64,000 nucleotides of DNA from Gottfriedia acidiceleris (lineage in GTDB: Bacteria; Bacillota; Bacilli; Bacillales; Bacillaceae_G): positions 2,232,001 to 2,296,000 of the forward strand of contig NZ_CP096034.1 of NCBI RefSeq assembly GCF_023115465.1. The letters run 5' to 3'. The position numbers were made by a program, and so were the translations under genes. Each line of letters opens with the position of its first letter. The first letter of the stretch is position 1. The notes below the pieces were generated by a model. The model saw nothing but the letters and a program-made list of their open reading frames with translations. It was not told where the DNA came from and did not search any database. Shown here in pieces: positions 43,590-53,553 of this stretch.

Positions 43590-45350
43590 ATGATGACAAA
43601 GTATAGATGGAGTAATGAACAACTTAGAAATCAAGTAAATGTTCTTGATGGAGTAATTAATCCACATATCATTTTAAAAAATGCAACGTATTTAAATTCA
43701 TATTTGAACCAATGGCTCCATGCGAATATATGGGTTTACCAGGATCGGATCGTTTATGTTGGAGAAGCTCTTCCGGAAAACTTGAATGAAATTGAAGTGG
43801 TAGATTGTCAAGGGCAGTACTTAGTACCAGGTTATATTGAACCTCATGCACATCCCTACCAACTCTATAATCCTCTTACTTTAGCGAAGCATGCTGGACA
43901 ATTCGGTACAACAACATTAATAAACGATAATCTAAAATTATTCTTAGAATTGCCTAGTCAAGCTGCTTTTAAATTATTGAATGATTTTAAAAATATCCCA
44001 TCAAGCATGTATTGGTGGTGTCGTTTCGACGCACAAACTGAATTTCCGAATAATGATGAGCTATTTAATTCAGAAGATGTTATGTCTTGGCTTGAAAATG
44101 AATTAGTATTACAAGGTGGAGAACTAACTGCGTGGCCAAAGTTGCTAAACGGTGACAACCAAATGCTTACCTGGATACAAGAGACAAAGAAATTAAATAA
44201 GAAAGTGGAAGGGCATTTTCCTGGAGCTTCAGAACGCACTTTAGCTAAGTTAATGTTATTAGGTGCAGATTGTGATCATGAAGCAATGACAGGAAAAGAA
44301 GTACTTTCGCGATTAATGCAGGGCTATATGGTTTCATTAAGACATTCTTCAATAAGACCTGATTTAGAAGTGCTTCTAAAGGAAATTAAAGAGCTCGCTA
44401 TTCAAAAATTTGATCGTTTTTTCTTTACGACTGACGGTTCACATCCTTATTTTTATGAAAAAGGAATGACTGATGAATTAATAAAAATAGCTATCCGTCA
44501 CGAAATACCGTTAATTGATTCATATAATATGGCAAGTTATAATGTAGCTTGCTATTATAATATGGAACATTTACATGGTTCCATCGCCACAGGAAGAATA
44601 GCAAATATTAATCTACTTGAAAGTAAAGAAAACCCTACACCTCAAAGTGTTTTAGCAAAAGGTAAATGGATCAAGAAAGACGGAAACCTTATCAATCAGT
44701 ATTTGCCAATCGATTGGGAGAACTATCAATTTTCTAAACTAGATTTAAAGTGGACTTTACAAAAAGAGGATCTGAGTCTTTCAAGTACATATGGTATAAA
44801 CTTGATAAATAACGTTATTACAAAACCATATGAAAGTATAATTGATGTAGAAAGTGATGAATTATCATACGAACATGATGAATGTTTTCTTTTAATGGTT
44901 GGGAAAGATGGTTCTTGGAGATTAAACACGGTAGTGAAAGGATTTGCTAGGCATATAGGTGGATTTGCAAGTTCTTATTCTGGTACTGGAGACATTTTAA
45001 TCTTAGGCAAAAGAAAATCCGATATGCTAAAAGCTTTTGAAAGAATGAAAGAAATAGGTGGTGGCATGGTATTAGTAGAAGAGAACAAAGTTGTCCACGA
45101 AATATCTTTAGCTTTAAAAGGTAGCATGTCTGAATTAGAAATGGACAGTTTAATCCAAATAGAGAAAAAAATGATCAAATTGTTAAAAGAAAAAGGATAT
45201 AAATACGACGATCCTGCTTTTACGCTATTATTCTTTTCTGCAACCCATTTACCATTTATTCGATTAACACCAAGTGGATTATATGATGTGAAAAATAATA
45301 ATATAGTAGTTTCAACAGTAAAAAGAGAAACGCCACATAAAATAAAATGA
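43590..45350 (+). CDS. yerA: adenine-deaminase-like amidohydrolase (YerA type)
   Basis: A 586-residue protein, close to the 580-residue B. subtilis YerA in length and sequence style. ATG 43590 or 43593 follows AGGAG, and 43593 has the better spacing. The N-terminal amidohydrolase barrel has the HxH metal motif in YIEPHAHPYQLY, LDAQ-type catalytic strands, GHFPGASERTLAKLMLLGADCDHEAMTGKE, and TTDGSHPY. A C-terminal adenine-deaminase domain begins near residue 420. YerA relatives are called adenine deaminases, but activity is not proven for this group. It shares a promoter with azlCD. Confidence 0.85.
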   Translation: MMTKYRWSNEQLRNQVNVLDGVINPHIILKNATYLNSYLNQWLHANIWVYQDRIVYVGEALPENLNEIEVVDCQGQYLVPGYIEPHAHPYQLYNPLTLAKHAGQFGTTTLINDNLKLFLELPSQAAFKLLNDFKNIPSSMYWWCRFDAQTEFPNNDELFNSEDVMSWLENELVLQGGELTAWPKLLNGDNQMLTWIQETKKLNKKVEGHFPGASERTLAKLMLLGADCDHEAMTGKEVLSRLMQGYMVSLRHSSIRPDLEVLLKEIKELAIQKFDRFFFTTDGSHPYFYEKGMTDELIKIAIRHEIPLIDSYNMASYNVACYYNMEHLHGSIATGRIANINLLESKENPTPQSVLAKGKWIKKDGNLINQYLPIDWENYQFSKLDLKWTLQKEDLSLSSTYGINLINNVITKPYESIIDVESDELSYEHDECFLLMVGKDGSWRLNTVVKGFARHIGGFASSYSGTGDILILGKRKSDMLKAFERMKEIGGGMVLVEENKVVHEISLALKGSMSELEMDSLIQIEKKMIKLLKEKGYKYDDPAFTLLFFSATHLPFIRLTPSGLYDVKNNNIVVSTVKRETPHKIK

Positions 45351-45379
45351 GATACTCTCAATGTATATTTCCAATTTTT

Positions 45380-45419
45380 AAGGTATGAATCCGAATTGTA
45401 GCGGACTCGTGCCTTTTTT
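45380..45419 (+). terminator. intrinsic terminator of the azlCD-yerA operon
   Basis: AAGGTATGAATCCG (45380-45393) pairs with CGGACTCGTGCCTT (45402-45415), with two wobbles and one mismatch, then six T. Confidence 0.78.
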
Positions 45420-45626
45420 GTAATGAACTTTAATTTCCGTTACGATAATATTGAATTAAACATACATCTGATGTCCATTTCTAAACGACAATACAATTAA
45501 ATTATCAACTTTCTCTAAAAATTTTATTTTCTTTTAATTATCTCTTTACTTTAGTAATTAAATCTTGTTACAATATCTTTCCGTCTGAAAATTCGGCTAT
45601 TTATTTATATAAAGGGGGTAGAAAAA

Positions 45627-47735
45627 ATGACATCACAACAATTTAAAGAAGAACAACAGTATCTAAACACAATTCAATCTGAAATGGAACGACAGCTAAC
45701 GAAACTTGAAGGGATTCCCGTTTACACTGGTAGTGATGTAACCGAACAAGTACTTGAAGGAATTCGAGATACGAATCGAAGGAATCTTCGCTTAGCAAAA
45801 AACGAACCATATTTTGGGAGAATGGATTTTCAAGAGGAGTATAAAGATTCGGTACCTGTTTACATAGGAAAAGTAGGAATATCAGAACAATCTACAGAAA
45901 ACCCATTGATAATTGATTGGCGTGCACCAATTGCAAGTATGTTTTATTCGTTTACAGGAGGGGACGATCCTGCCTATTACGAATCTCCGGAAGGGATAAT
46001 CGAAGGGATAATCTATTTAAAACGAAATATAGTAATCCGCAACAAAAATCTCCAACGTGTTGTAGATACATATGTAAAAGGCGATCAAGATGTATCAACT
46101 ACTGATGATTTTCTTCTATATCGATTGAGTGAAAACAAAGATAATCGCTTGAAGGATATTGTATCTACTATTCAATCTGAACAAAATGATATTATTCGTT
46201 CATCTAAAAATACACCTTTAGTCATTCAAGGAGTAGCAGGAAGCGGAAAAACAACTGTTGCTCTTCATCGACTTGCATTTCTAATTTACCAATACCGTGA
46301 AACATTAAGGGCAGATAAAATGATAATTTTTGCACCTAATAATATGTTTTTAGATTATATTTCAAACGTTCTTCCAGAATTAGGTGTAGGTGGCATTCAA
46401 CAAACAACATTTTCTGATTGGGCATTAAATACCCTCGACCATGAAGTCAAACTAAAGGATTCATCAGAAAACCTAAATAAATGGTTTGCAACTGGTGCTA
46501 ACCGGCTTGAAATCAATCGTTTTAGTCCAGGTAAATGGAAAGGCTCAACTCATTTTATGTCATATATTGATCGATGTATGGATATGTATGAAGCCTCAGC
46601 TGTTCCTGAAAAAGATTTCAAACCTTGGAAAAACAGAAAGATTGATAAAGAAACCCTTAAACATTGGTTTAGTATTGAATATAAACATTATCCACTTGCC
46701 AAACGGAGAGAACGCATTGTTGCAAGGCTCAAGAAATGGATTGATAATGAGCTAAAGGTGATAGAAGAAACAAATATAAGAAAAGAGAAAAAGAAAAAAG
46801 CTACTCAATATTTGAATTCTTATATGAAACAATGGCCAAAGCATACTGCACTTTCTTTCTATAAATCTCTATTCACAACAACAAAGGATGCTTCTTTTGT
46901 AGACGAAATACCAGCAGATATTATTAAATTTACATCTTTAAATTGTAAAAAGAAAGAGATGGATCAGGAGGATTTGGCTCCGCTAGTCTATATTCACAAT
47001 CGTCTTTTTGGAATTGAGTCAAAGCAAAAGTTCCATCATGTAATAGTAGACGAAGCTCAAGATTTTTCACCTTTCCAAATTGCATTATTAAATAAGATGA
47101 CGCTTGGAAATTCGTTCACCATTCTCGGCGATTTATCCCAAGCCATTCACGAGTATCAAGGGATTAATACTTGGGATGAATTTTTAGAGATATTTAATAA
47201 AAAAGAAGTAACCTATTACGAGTTAAATAGAAGCTATCGTTCTACAATGGAAATTATTCATTTTGCGAATGAGATTATAAAAAAAGCAAATATACCTGTT
47301 AGCTTAGCAAATCCAGTATTTAGAAGTGGAGAACAAGTTAAAATACAAGAAGTAGATCATACAAATCGAATTCAAGTAATCATTAATTCCATTCACCAAT
47401 TAAAAAAGGACAAAATGGATACAATTGCAATTATTGGCCGTACTGAGGATGAGTGTGCAATTTTACATAGTGAATTATTTGCAGCTGGAGAAGAAGTATC
47501 TTTTATTCATTCAAAAGAGAGAAAATATGAAGGTGGAATTTCAGTAGTACCGGTGTATCTTTCTAAAGGACTTGAATTTGATGCTGTACTACTTGTTGAT
47601 GTAGATGATGCGCATTATGAGGAAACGAAACAAGATGCAAAGTTACTTTATGTTGGATGTACTCGAGCACTTCACAATTTGATCGTATTATATACCGGAA
47701 ACAAATCTCCACTGATTGGAAAATCACCACTTTAG
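45627..47735 (+). CDS. helD: RNA polymerase recycling motor HelD (UvrD-like)
   Basis: A 702-residue superfamily 1 ATPase, AAAGGGG upstream of ATG 45627. Residues about 1-60 form a short helical arm. Residues about 60-190 hold the conserved PYFGRMDFQE and DWRAPIASMFYS blocks. Walker A is GVAGSGKTTVALHRL (near residue 202), Walker B is VDEAQDFSPFQ, and C-terminal helicase motifs include YRSTMEI and LSKGLEFDAVLLVD. HelD releases RNA polymerase from DNA and stalled complexes. The N-terminal secondary-channel arm appears shorter than in B. subtilis HelD (774 residues), so it may belong to a shorter HelD class. Confidence 0.82.
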   Translation: MTSQQFKEEQQYLNTIQSEMERQLTKLEGIPVYTGSDVTEQVLEGIRDTNRRNLRLAKNEPYFGRMDFQEEYKDSVPVYIGKVGISEQSTENPLIIDWRAPIASMFYSFTGGDDPAYYESPEGIIEGIIYLKRNIVIRNKNLQRVVDTYVKGDQDVSTTDDFLLYRLSENKDNRLKDIVSTIQSEQNDIIRSSKNTPLVIQGVAGSGKTTVALHRLAFLIYQYRETLRADKMIIFAPNNMFLDYISNVLPELGVGGIQQTTFSDWALNTLDHEVKLKDSSENLNKWFATGANRLEINRFSPGKWKGSTHFMSYIDRCMDMYEASAVPEKDFKPWKNRKIDKETLKHWFSIEYKHYPLAKRRERIVARLKKWIDNELKVIEETNIRKEKKKKATQYLNSYMKQWPKHTALSFYKSLFTTTKDASFVDEIPADIIKFTSLNCKKKEMDQEDLAPLVYIHNRLFGIESKQKFHHVIVDEAQDFSPFQIALLNKMTLGNSFTILGDLSQAIHEYQGINTWDEFLEIFNKKEVTYYELNRSYRSTMEIIHFANEIIKKANIPVSLANPVFRSGEQVKIQEVDHTNRIQVIINSIHQLKKDKMDTIAIIGRTEDECAILHSELFAAGEEVSFIHSKERKYEGGISVVPVYLSKGLEFDAVLLVDVDDAHYEETKQDAKLLYVGCTRALHNLIVLYTGNKSPLIGKSPL

Positions 47736-47791
47736 ACAGTTTAAATACAATGTTAATTATTTTAACTCAATTAATTAATAATTTACAAAAG

Positions 47792-47822
47792 AGTATCGAT
47801 TTTACAGATCGATGCTTTTTTA
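47792..47822 (+). terminator. intrinsic terminator of helD
   Basis: AGTATCGAT (47792-47800) pairs with ATCGATGCT (47808-47816) with one wobble, then six T. A weaker second hairpin follows near 47870-47895. Confidence 0.8.
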
Positions 47823-47984
47823 TTTTGACTCGAATGAACTTTCTAAAACTCTTGACTCATAATTTATTAAAACAGACAGAAAATCCTTCTGTTTTTGTCA
47901 AGAAATTACCTAAAATATGGTAAATCTTGCTCATTTCAACAAGATTAGTAGTCTATTAATATTGAAGTATTAAATAAAAAGTAG

Positions 47985-48782
47985 GTGATCATCATCGAGA
48001 CAAAACAAGAAGTCGTATTGTGTTTGAAGGATTTAAAAAAGGACTATGGTGGAAAATCGGTTTTAAAAGGCATTGATTTAACTATTCAACGTGGACAAAT
48101 TATTGGTTATATTGGACCAAATGGAGCAGGTAAAAGCACGACTATAAAAATTTTATTAGGACTAGAAGGAAATTACTCTGGGAATGTTGAGATTTTTGCG
48201 GAAGAAATTTCAGATCAGAATGTTGAATACAAGAAGAAAATTGGGTATGTTCCTGAAATTGCTGAACTGTACGAAAATCTTACAGCTAGAGAGTATTTAA
48301 CATTCGTTGGAGAACTATATGGGATGGATTTTAATAAAGCTGATGATAAGGCTTTGAAGTTAATGAAGGTATTTGGTTTGGAGGAAGTTTATTTATCTCG
48401 AATTTCTTCTTTTTCAAAGGGGATGAGGCAAAAAGTCCTAATCATTTCAAGTTTAATACATAATCCTGATTTATTGTTTTTGGATGAGCCACTAAGTGGG
48501 CTTGATGCAAATAGTGTAATGGTTTTTAAAGAAATTCTAGCCATTTTAGCTGCAAATGGAAAAACGATTTTTTATTCATCACATATTATGGATGTAGTAG
48601 AGAAAATAAGTAATCGAATTATTTTGATCAATGATGGTAAAATCGTTGCAGATGGTAGTTTTAAAGAATTAAAGGAGCAAAATGAAAAAGGATCATTGGA
48701 ACAGATTTTCAATCAGCTTACAGGGTTTAATGAACATCAAGCTTTAGCTGAGGAATTCGTATCAATTGTTAAAGGGGGATAA
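47985..48782 (+). CDS. ABC transporter ATP-binding protein
   Basis: A 265-residue ATPase. The only plausible early start is GTG 47985 with a weak AAAAAGTAG site. No ATG fits. Walker A is GPNGAGKST (near residue 45), signature FSKGMRQKV, Walker B LLFLDEPLSGLDANS, and the switch His in SSHIMD. It pairs with the membrane protein that starts 2 nt after its stop. The substrate is unknown. Confidence 0.88.
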   Translation: MIIIETKQEVVLCLKDLKKDYGGKSVLKGIDLTIQRGQIIGYIGPNGAGKSTTIKILLGLEGNYSGNVEIFAEEISDQNVEYKKKIGYVPEIAELYENLTAREYLTFVGELYGMDFNKADDKALKLMKVFGLEEVYLSRISSFSKGMRQKVLIISSLIHNPDLLFLDEPLSGLDANSVMVFKEILAILAANGKTIFYSSHIMDVVEKISNRIILINDGKIVADGSFKELKEQNEKGSLEQIFNQLTGFNEHQALAEEFVSIVKGG

Positions 48783-48784
48783 TT

Positions 48785-50434
48785 ATGAAGGATTTCCCTA
48801 TGTTAAAAATCTTAGCCTTTTTTCGACCTATATTTGAACTGTTCGGTGTTGAATATCCAGTCATGCGTAAAATATTAGCAGTTAAATTAACAATGGATAG
48901 CCGTAGGACACCGACCATTTTTAATCAAAACAACAAAAAAACAAAGAAAGACGAAGAAAATGGAATCACAAAATCATTAGGAATATATGCTTTACTTAGT
49001 CTGATGCTCATTCCATTAGTGCTTTTTGGAAAAAGTTTTGTGTATGAAATGAGCGCTTTTTTTGGCATTATTATGTTCCTCATCATGACATCAATGATCT
49101 CGGATTTTTCAACAGTCTTACTTGATGTGAAGGACAAGGGGATTCTTCATACAAAACCAATTGGGAAAAAGACGATTACTGCTGCAAAAATGGTACACAT
49201 ATCAATCTATCTTTTATTAATAACGACATCAATTACAGCTTTGCCAGTCATAGTTGGGACATTTAGACATGGATTTTTATTCTTAATTTTGGCGATTGTA
49301 GAGCTACTTCTCATCAATTTATTCATAGTTGTCTTAACGTCGATTATCTATTTTTTCATTTTAAGATTTTTTGATGGTGAAAAGTTAAAAGATATTATCA
49401 ATTACGTCCAAATCGGACTATCAATTTCAATTGCTGTAGGTTATCAACTTGTTGGTAGAGCATTTAGCTTTGTAAATCTAGATATGTCATTTTCGCCTAC
49501 TTGGTATCATTTTCTTATTCCCCCAATATGGTTCGGTGCGCCATTTGAGTTAATTTTAAATCGTAACACAAGTACATATCTTATTGGATTTTCTATTTTG
49601 GCAGTAATAATCCCTATTATTGCGATCATGTTCTATAGTTTATTGATCCCGTCCTTTGAGAAAAATCTTCAAAAATTATCAAATAATAGTGGCATGAATA
49701 GAAAAAAAGACAGTAATTGGAAGAAGTGGCTGTACAAAGTATTTTGCAGTAATAATGAAGAAAAGGTATTTTTTAGATTTGCAGATAATATGATGCGAAA
49801 CGAGAGGGAATTCCGTTTAAAGGTTTATCCATCATTGGGATTATCACTCGTTCTTCCATTCGTTTTTCTATTGAATCAATTACAAATTTCTTCCTATCAT
49901 CATATCGTTTCAAGTAGGAGTTATTTAACGATTTATTCGTCTTGTTTAATCATTCCGAATGCAATCGCAATGCTAAAATATTCCGGGAAATATAAAGGTG
50001 CTTGGATTTATAAAACAGCGCCAGTATCAAACCTCGCACCATTATATAGTGCAACTTTAAAAGTATTTATCGCAAATCTATATTTTCCTATCTATTTTAT
50101 TTTAAGTTTAATTTTTATAGGAATCTTTGGTTTTGTCATTTTACCTGATCTATTAGTTGTTTTTGTAAGCTCCATTTTATATACAATTATTTGCTCAAAT
50201 TATCTTAAAGGAACACTTCCATTTTCAGAGTCGTTTGAGGATGCTCAACAGAATTCTGGTATTAAAATAATGATTGCCTTAGTTTTAGGCGGGTTATTAG
50301 CATTAATTCACTGGGGGATAACTTTTATTCCATTTGGTGTAATGATCTACTTAGTATTGCTAATTATCGTGACTTTCTTTTCGTGGAAGCACGCTTATAA
50401 AACGATTTGGAATTTTTGGAACGAAGAATTATGA
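48785..50434 (+). CDS. ABC transporter permease
   Basis: A 549-residue membrane protein, AAAGGGGG upstream of ATG 48785. About 12 hydrophobic helices in two blocks (about 65-270 and 340-545) are separated by a charged loop (NNSGMNRKKDSNWKKWLYKVF). No ATPase motif. It pairs with the preceding ATPase to form a probable exporter. I do not recognise a substrate-specific family. Confidence 0.82.
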   Translation: MKDFPMLKILAFFRPIFELFGVEYPVMRKILAVKLTMDSRRTPTIFNQNNKKTKKDEENGITKSLGIYALLSLMLIPLVLFGKSFVYEMSAFFGIIMFLIMTSMISDFSTVLLDVKDKGILHTKPIGKKTITAAKMVHISIYLLLITTSITALPVIVGTFRHGFLFLILAIVELLLINLFIVVLTSIIYFFILRFFDGEKLKDIINYVQIGLSISIAVGYQLVGRAFSFVNLDMSFSPTWYHFLIPPIWFGAPFELILNRNTSTYLIGFSILAVIIPIIAIMFYSLLIPSFEKNLQKLSNNSGMNRKKDSNWKKWLYKVFCSNNEEKVFFRFADNMMRNEREFRLKVYPSLGLSLVLPFVFLLNQLQISSYHHIVSSRSYLTIYSSCLIIPNAIAMLKYSGKYKGAWIYKTAPVSNLAPLYSATLKVFIANLYFPIYFILSLIFIGIFGFVILPDLLVVFVSSILYTIICSNYLKGTLPFSESFEDAQQNSGIKIMIALVLGGLLALIHWGITFIPFGVMIYLVLLIIVTFFSWKHAYKTIWNFWNEEL

Positions 50435-50449
50435 ATAGTATTTATTTCT

Positions 50450-50481
50450 AAAAAGTAGAGGGCCAATGCTTTCTACTTTTT
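50450..50481 (+). terminator. terminator of the ABC operon
   Basis: AAAAAGTAGA (50450-50459) pairs exactly with TCTACTTTTT (50472-50481), followed by ATATTTTA. Confidence 0.7.
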
Positions 50482-50600
50482 ATATTTTATTTCTTGGGTA
50501 AGATAAACAAGTGACTTGAGCAATTAAATAGAACTTTTTAGTTGATTGGGATAATATGGGATTGTAGCTTGAATAAAAAGTTTGTGAGAGGACGTTGACT

Positions 50601-51623
50601 ATGTCTAATTTATTCAAACCATTCAAATACAAAGGATTAGAATTAAAAAATCGTGTTGTAATGCCACCTATGTGTCAATATTCAGTCCATTTAAAAGATG
50701 GGATACCAACAGATTGGCATTTCGTTCACTATACTAGTCGAGCAATCGGAGGTACGGGTTTAATCATTATTGAAATGACAAATGTTGAAGATCGTGGCCG
50801 CATTTCAGATTATTGCCTAGGAATTTGGAGTGATGACCATATACCGGCATTTAAGCGAATTATCGATGAATGCCATAAATATGGTGCAAAAGTTGCGATT
50901 CAAATTGCTCATGCAGGACGTAAAGCTGAAGATGCTCCAATTCCAGTGTCCTCCTCACCGAACGCTTTTAACGAGAAATCAAAAACTCCACATGAGTTAA
51001 CAAACATAGAAGTTAAAGAAATGGTTGAAAAGTTCAAAAAAGGTGTAGAGCGCGCGGTTCTTGCTGGTGTAGATACGATTGAGCTTCATGGTGCACATGG
51101 CTATCTTATTCACCAATTTGCATCTGCTTATACGAATCAAAGAACAGATGAATATGGACAAGATAAATTTTTATTTGGAAAAGAAGTTATTAAAGCAGCT
51201 AAAAGTGTAATGCCAGCTGAAATGCCACTTATCATGCGAATTTCTGCATTAGAATACGTAGAGGGAGGCTATGGACTAGATTATTCTGTGGAAATGGCTA
51301 AAGCATTCCGTGATGCAGGTGTCGATATCTTCCACATTTCATCCGGTGGTGAAGGTCCAATCGGTTCAGGAGGTAGACCTGGATCTCATCCTGGATATCA
51401 AGTCAAATTGGCTGAACAAATAAAGAAAGAAGTAGAAATCCCTGTCATTGCAGTAGGGAAATTAGATGATGCTAATCTTGCAGAATCTGTACTTGGCAAT
51501 CAAGAAGCTGATTTAATCGCTGTTGGTCGTGGGATGCTAAGCAATCCTTATTGGGCGAATGAAGCTTCTATCCTTCTTGATGGGAAACCTTTGACTCCAA
51601 AACCGTATGAGAGAGCATATTAA
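50601..51623 (+). CDS. namA: NADPH dehydrogenase NamA (old yellow enzyme, YqjM type)
   Basis: 340 residues from ATG 50601, which has GAGAGGAC upstream. TTG 50595 is less likely. FMN-binding OYE barrel: NRVVMPPMCQYS (with the Cys that tunes the flavin in YqjM), IQIAHAGRKA, the catalytic GAHGYLIHQFAS, and DEYGQDKFLFG. NADPH-dependent reduction of activated double bonds is the family activity, induced by electrophile stress in B. subtilis. Length matches YqjM (338). Single gene with a strong terminator. Confidence 0.92.
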   Translation: MSNLFKPFKYKGLELKNRVVMPPMCQYSVHLKDGIPTDWHFVHYTSRAIGGTGLIIIEMTNVEDRGRISDYCLGIWSDDHIPAFKRIIDECHKYGAKVAIQIAHAGRKAEDAPIPVSSSPNAFNEKSKTPHELTNIEVKEMVEKFKKGVERAVLAGVDTIELHGAHGYLIHQFASAYTNQRTDEYGQDKFLFGKEVIKAAKSVMPAEMPLIMRISALEYVEGGYGLDYSVEMAKAFRDAGVDIFHISSGGEGPIGSGGRPGSHPGYQVKLAEQIKKEVEIPVIAVGKLDDANLAESVLGNQEADLIAVGRGMLSNPYWANEASILLDGKPLTPKPYERAY

Positions 51624-51637
51624 GAATAAATTAGTAG

Positions 51638-51668
51638 AAAAGTACGCTGAGTGATCAGCGTACTTTTT
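51638..51668. terminator. bidirectional terminator between namA and the FNT gene
   Basis: AAAAGTACGCTGA (51638-51650) pairs exactly with 51655-51667, GTGA loop, A-run left and T-run right. Confidence 0.9.
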
Positions 51669-51709
51669 AAATCAGGCTATAAAAAAATCGGATAGTTTCT
51701 AACTAGACC

Positions 51710-52507
51710 TCATTTTGAATTTACTTCATCAAAATATGGTTTGTTCGCAAAATAGTACATAACAGCCATCATAAATTCTCCACCAATAAGATTTCCTATT
51801 GTTACAGGAATAAGATTTCGAATTATACCTGATATAGAAATAGTGGCAGGATGATCAATTACAAGTGCAATTGCAAAGGAGCACATATTGGCAATACTAT
51901 GCTCGTAACCGGACATAAAGAAACAAAATACAAATAACATCATCGCAGTAATTTTTGTTAGATTTTCAGTTTCACCAAAAGACATTGGTATGAAAAAAGC
52001 AAGACACACGAGCCAATTACACAAGATACCCCTTGCGAACAAATGGAAAATAGAATTATCTATTTTATGTTCGACAACTGATAATAGAAATGCACTTGAG
52101 TCAGGAGCATCAAAAAGTCCAGTAGTATAAATAATAAAAGCAAAAAGACATGCCCCTAATACATTTCCTACATAACTATATACCAAAAGCTCAAAAACTT
52201 TAGGCCATTTCATTTTATCTCTCAATGCAGCATAGGTGTAATAAAATGTATTCCCAGTAAAGAGATCTCCACCACCATACCAAATCAACACAATAGCTGC
52301 TCCAAATGTTAATGCAGCAATTGGGTAAGCAACAGGAGAATTAACTAAGAAAAATCCGTTCCCTGTCTTGAATGCTACCATTACACCGAATCCAATAAAC
52401 ATACTTGCAAGCATACTTCTTAATACGTAGCGAAGATGGCTTTGTTCAAATATTTTTTGTTTCTTTAAGGCTAACTTTTCTACTTCTAACAACGGTTTTA
52501 CTTCCAT
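51710..52507 (-). CDS. formate/nitrite transporter (FNT) family protein
   Basis: 265 residues from ATG 52507, with AAGGGGTG upstream on the minus strand. Six helices. FNT hallmarks are GGGDLFTGNTFYYT after helix 2 (the pore loop) and GILCNWLVCLAFFIP in the second half. The central His is replaced or displaced in the usual NVLGAC region (YVGNVLGACLFAFI), and FMSGYEHSIANM carries the expected pore His. FNT channels move formate, nitrite or related anions. The substrate cannot be told. Confidence 0.88.
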   Translation of the reverse strand: MEVKPLLEVEKLALKKQKIFEQSHLRYVLRSMLASMFIGFGVMVAFKTGNGFFLVNSPVAYPIAALTFGAAIVLIWYGGGDLFTGNTFYYTYAALRDKMKWPKVFELLVYSYVGNVLGACLFAFIIYTTGLFDAPDSSAFLLSVVEHKIDNSIFHLFARGILCNWLVCLAFFIPMSFGETENLTKITAMMLFVFCFFMSGYEHSIANMCSFAIALVIDHPATISISGIIRNLIPVTIGNLIGGEFMMAVMYYFANKPYFDEVNSK

Positions 52508-52676
52508 CGAATCACCCCTTCTTAATTTGTCCATAAATGTTTAAGAAATAGCATTTTTGAAAATTTTTATGGTAAAATTTAATTATTAACAATTTTCCGT
52601 ATAATTAAATCAACTCTTATTAATGTCTTGATCGATAACGAATAGTAGATATGTATAGTTTATTGGAGGGGTTAAT

Positions 52677-53237
52677 TTGAAAGAAGTTATCGTACGCCCA
52701 TATACGTTTGAGGATGCAGAGGCTAAGTTACAATTACATGTAGAAAATAAAGAACATTTTGAAAAATGGTCTCCTACGTTAAGGAAAGAAGACTTTTACA
52801 CCGTTGAAGGGCAAATGAATAGTATTAAAGAGTTTATGGAAAAAAGTGCAGAAGATAGTAGATATGATTTTGCAATCTTTCTTAAAGTAGACAATGATCT
52901 AACTTTAATAGGAGAAGTACAATTCATTTTTGTTACACGAGGACCTAAACAAAGTTGTATGGTTGGTTACCATATTGCGGAAAAATTTAATGGACAAGGA
53001 TATATGACGAAAGCTTTGAAACTTGCTCTGAAAATTGCATTTGAAGATTTGAAGTTCCACCGTGTGACATCAGAAGTTAATCCAGAAAACTTAGGTTCTT
53101 TACGCGTCCTTGAAAAGGTTGGATTTGTGAAAGAAGGCTATTATCGTAAAAACTTAAAAATTAGAGATCAGTGGTATGATCATGTTTGTTTGGCAATCTT
53201 AGAAGAAGAATTTGCAGAGAAGGTTACACAAAGCTAA
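52677..53237 (+). CDS. RimJ/RimL-type GNAT acetyltransferase
   Basis: A 186-residue protein starting at TTG 52677, with GGAGGGG upstream. N-terminal VRPYTFEDAEAKLQLHVENKEHFEKWSP matches the RimJ/RimL pattern. The acetyl-CoA motif is IAEKFNGQGYMTKALKLAL, and the C-terminal HRVTSEVNPENLGSLRVLEKVGFVKEGYYR block is conserved. It may acetylate a ribosomal protein N-terminus or another amine. Single gene with a terminator. Confidence 0.88.
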   Translation: MKEVIVRPYTFEDAEAKLQLHVENKEHFEKWSPTLRKEDFYTVEGQMNSIKEFMEKSAEDSRYDFAIFLKVDNDLTLIGEVQFIFVTRGPKQSCMVGYHIAEKFNGQGYMTKALKLALKIAFEDLKFHRVTSEVNPENLGSLRVLEKVGFVKEGYYRKNLKIRDQWYDHVCLAILEEEFAEKVTQS

Positions 53238-53266
53238 TTTAGTAAAATAAATATTTTGATTCATTT

Positions 53267-53298
53267 AAGATAGACAGTTTACTGTTTATCTTTTTTAA
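53267..53298 (+). terminator. terminator of the RimJ-like gene
   Basis: AAGATAGACAGT (53267-53278) pairs with ACTGTTTATCTT (53281-53292) with one wobble, then a T-run. Confidence 0.8.
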
Positions 53299-53365
53299 TG
53301 GAAAATAATCCCAGTAGCTATGTAAAAAGTTTAATTTTACATTAATTGAAAATAATTTCCTATGC

Positions 53366-53391
53366 ATTATGACATATTTTTTAATTTGTCA
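53366..53391. repeat. short inverted repeat upstream of the DUF3055 gene
   Basis: TATGACA (53366-53372) and TGTCATA (53385-53391) are complementary across a 12-nt spacer, about 165 bp before the gene. Possible operator; only 7 bp per arm. Confidence 0.3.
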
Positions 53392-53553
53392 TAAAATTTT
53401 AACAATAAAAATAAAGGAAAATTGGCATATTTTAGCTAATTAAATAAGAAAGGGAGTCCATTCTCTCTTTTCTACTTTATAATCGATGCAACAATTCGAT
53501 TAAAGTGCAAGATGCTCAAAGTAAAAACTATGGTAAAAAAAGGAGTGGTAGGG

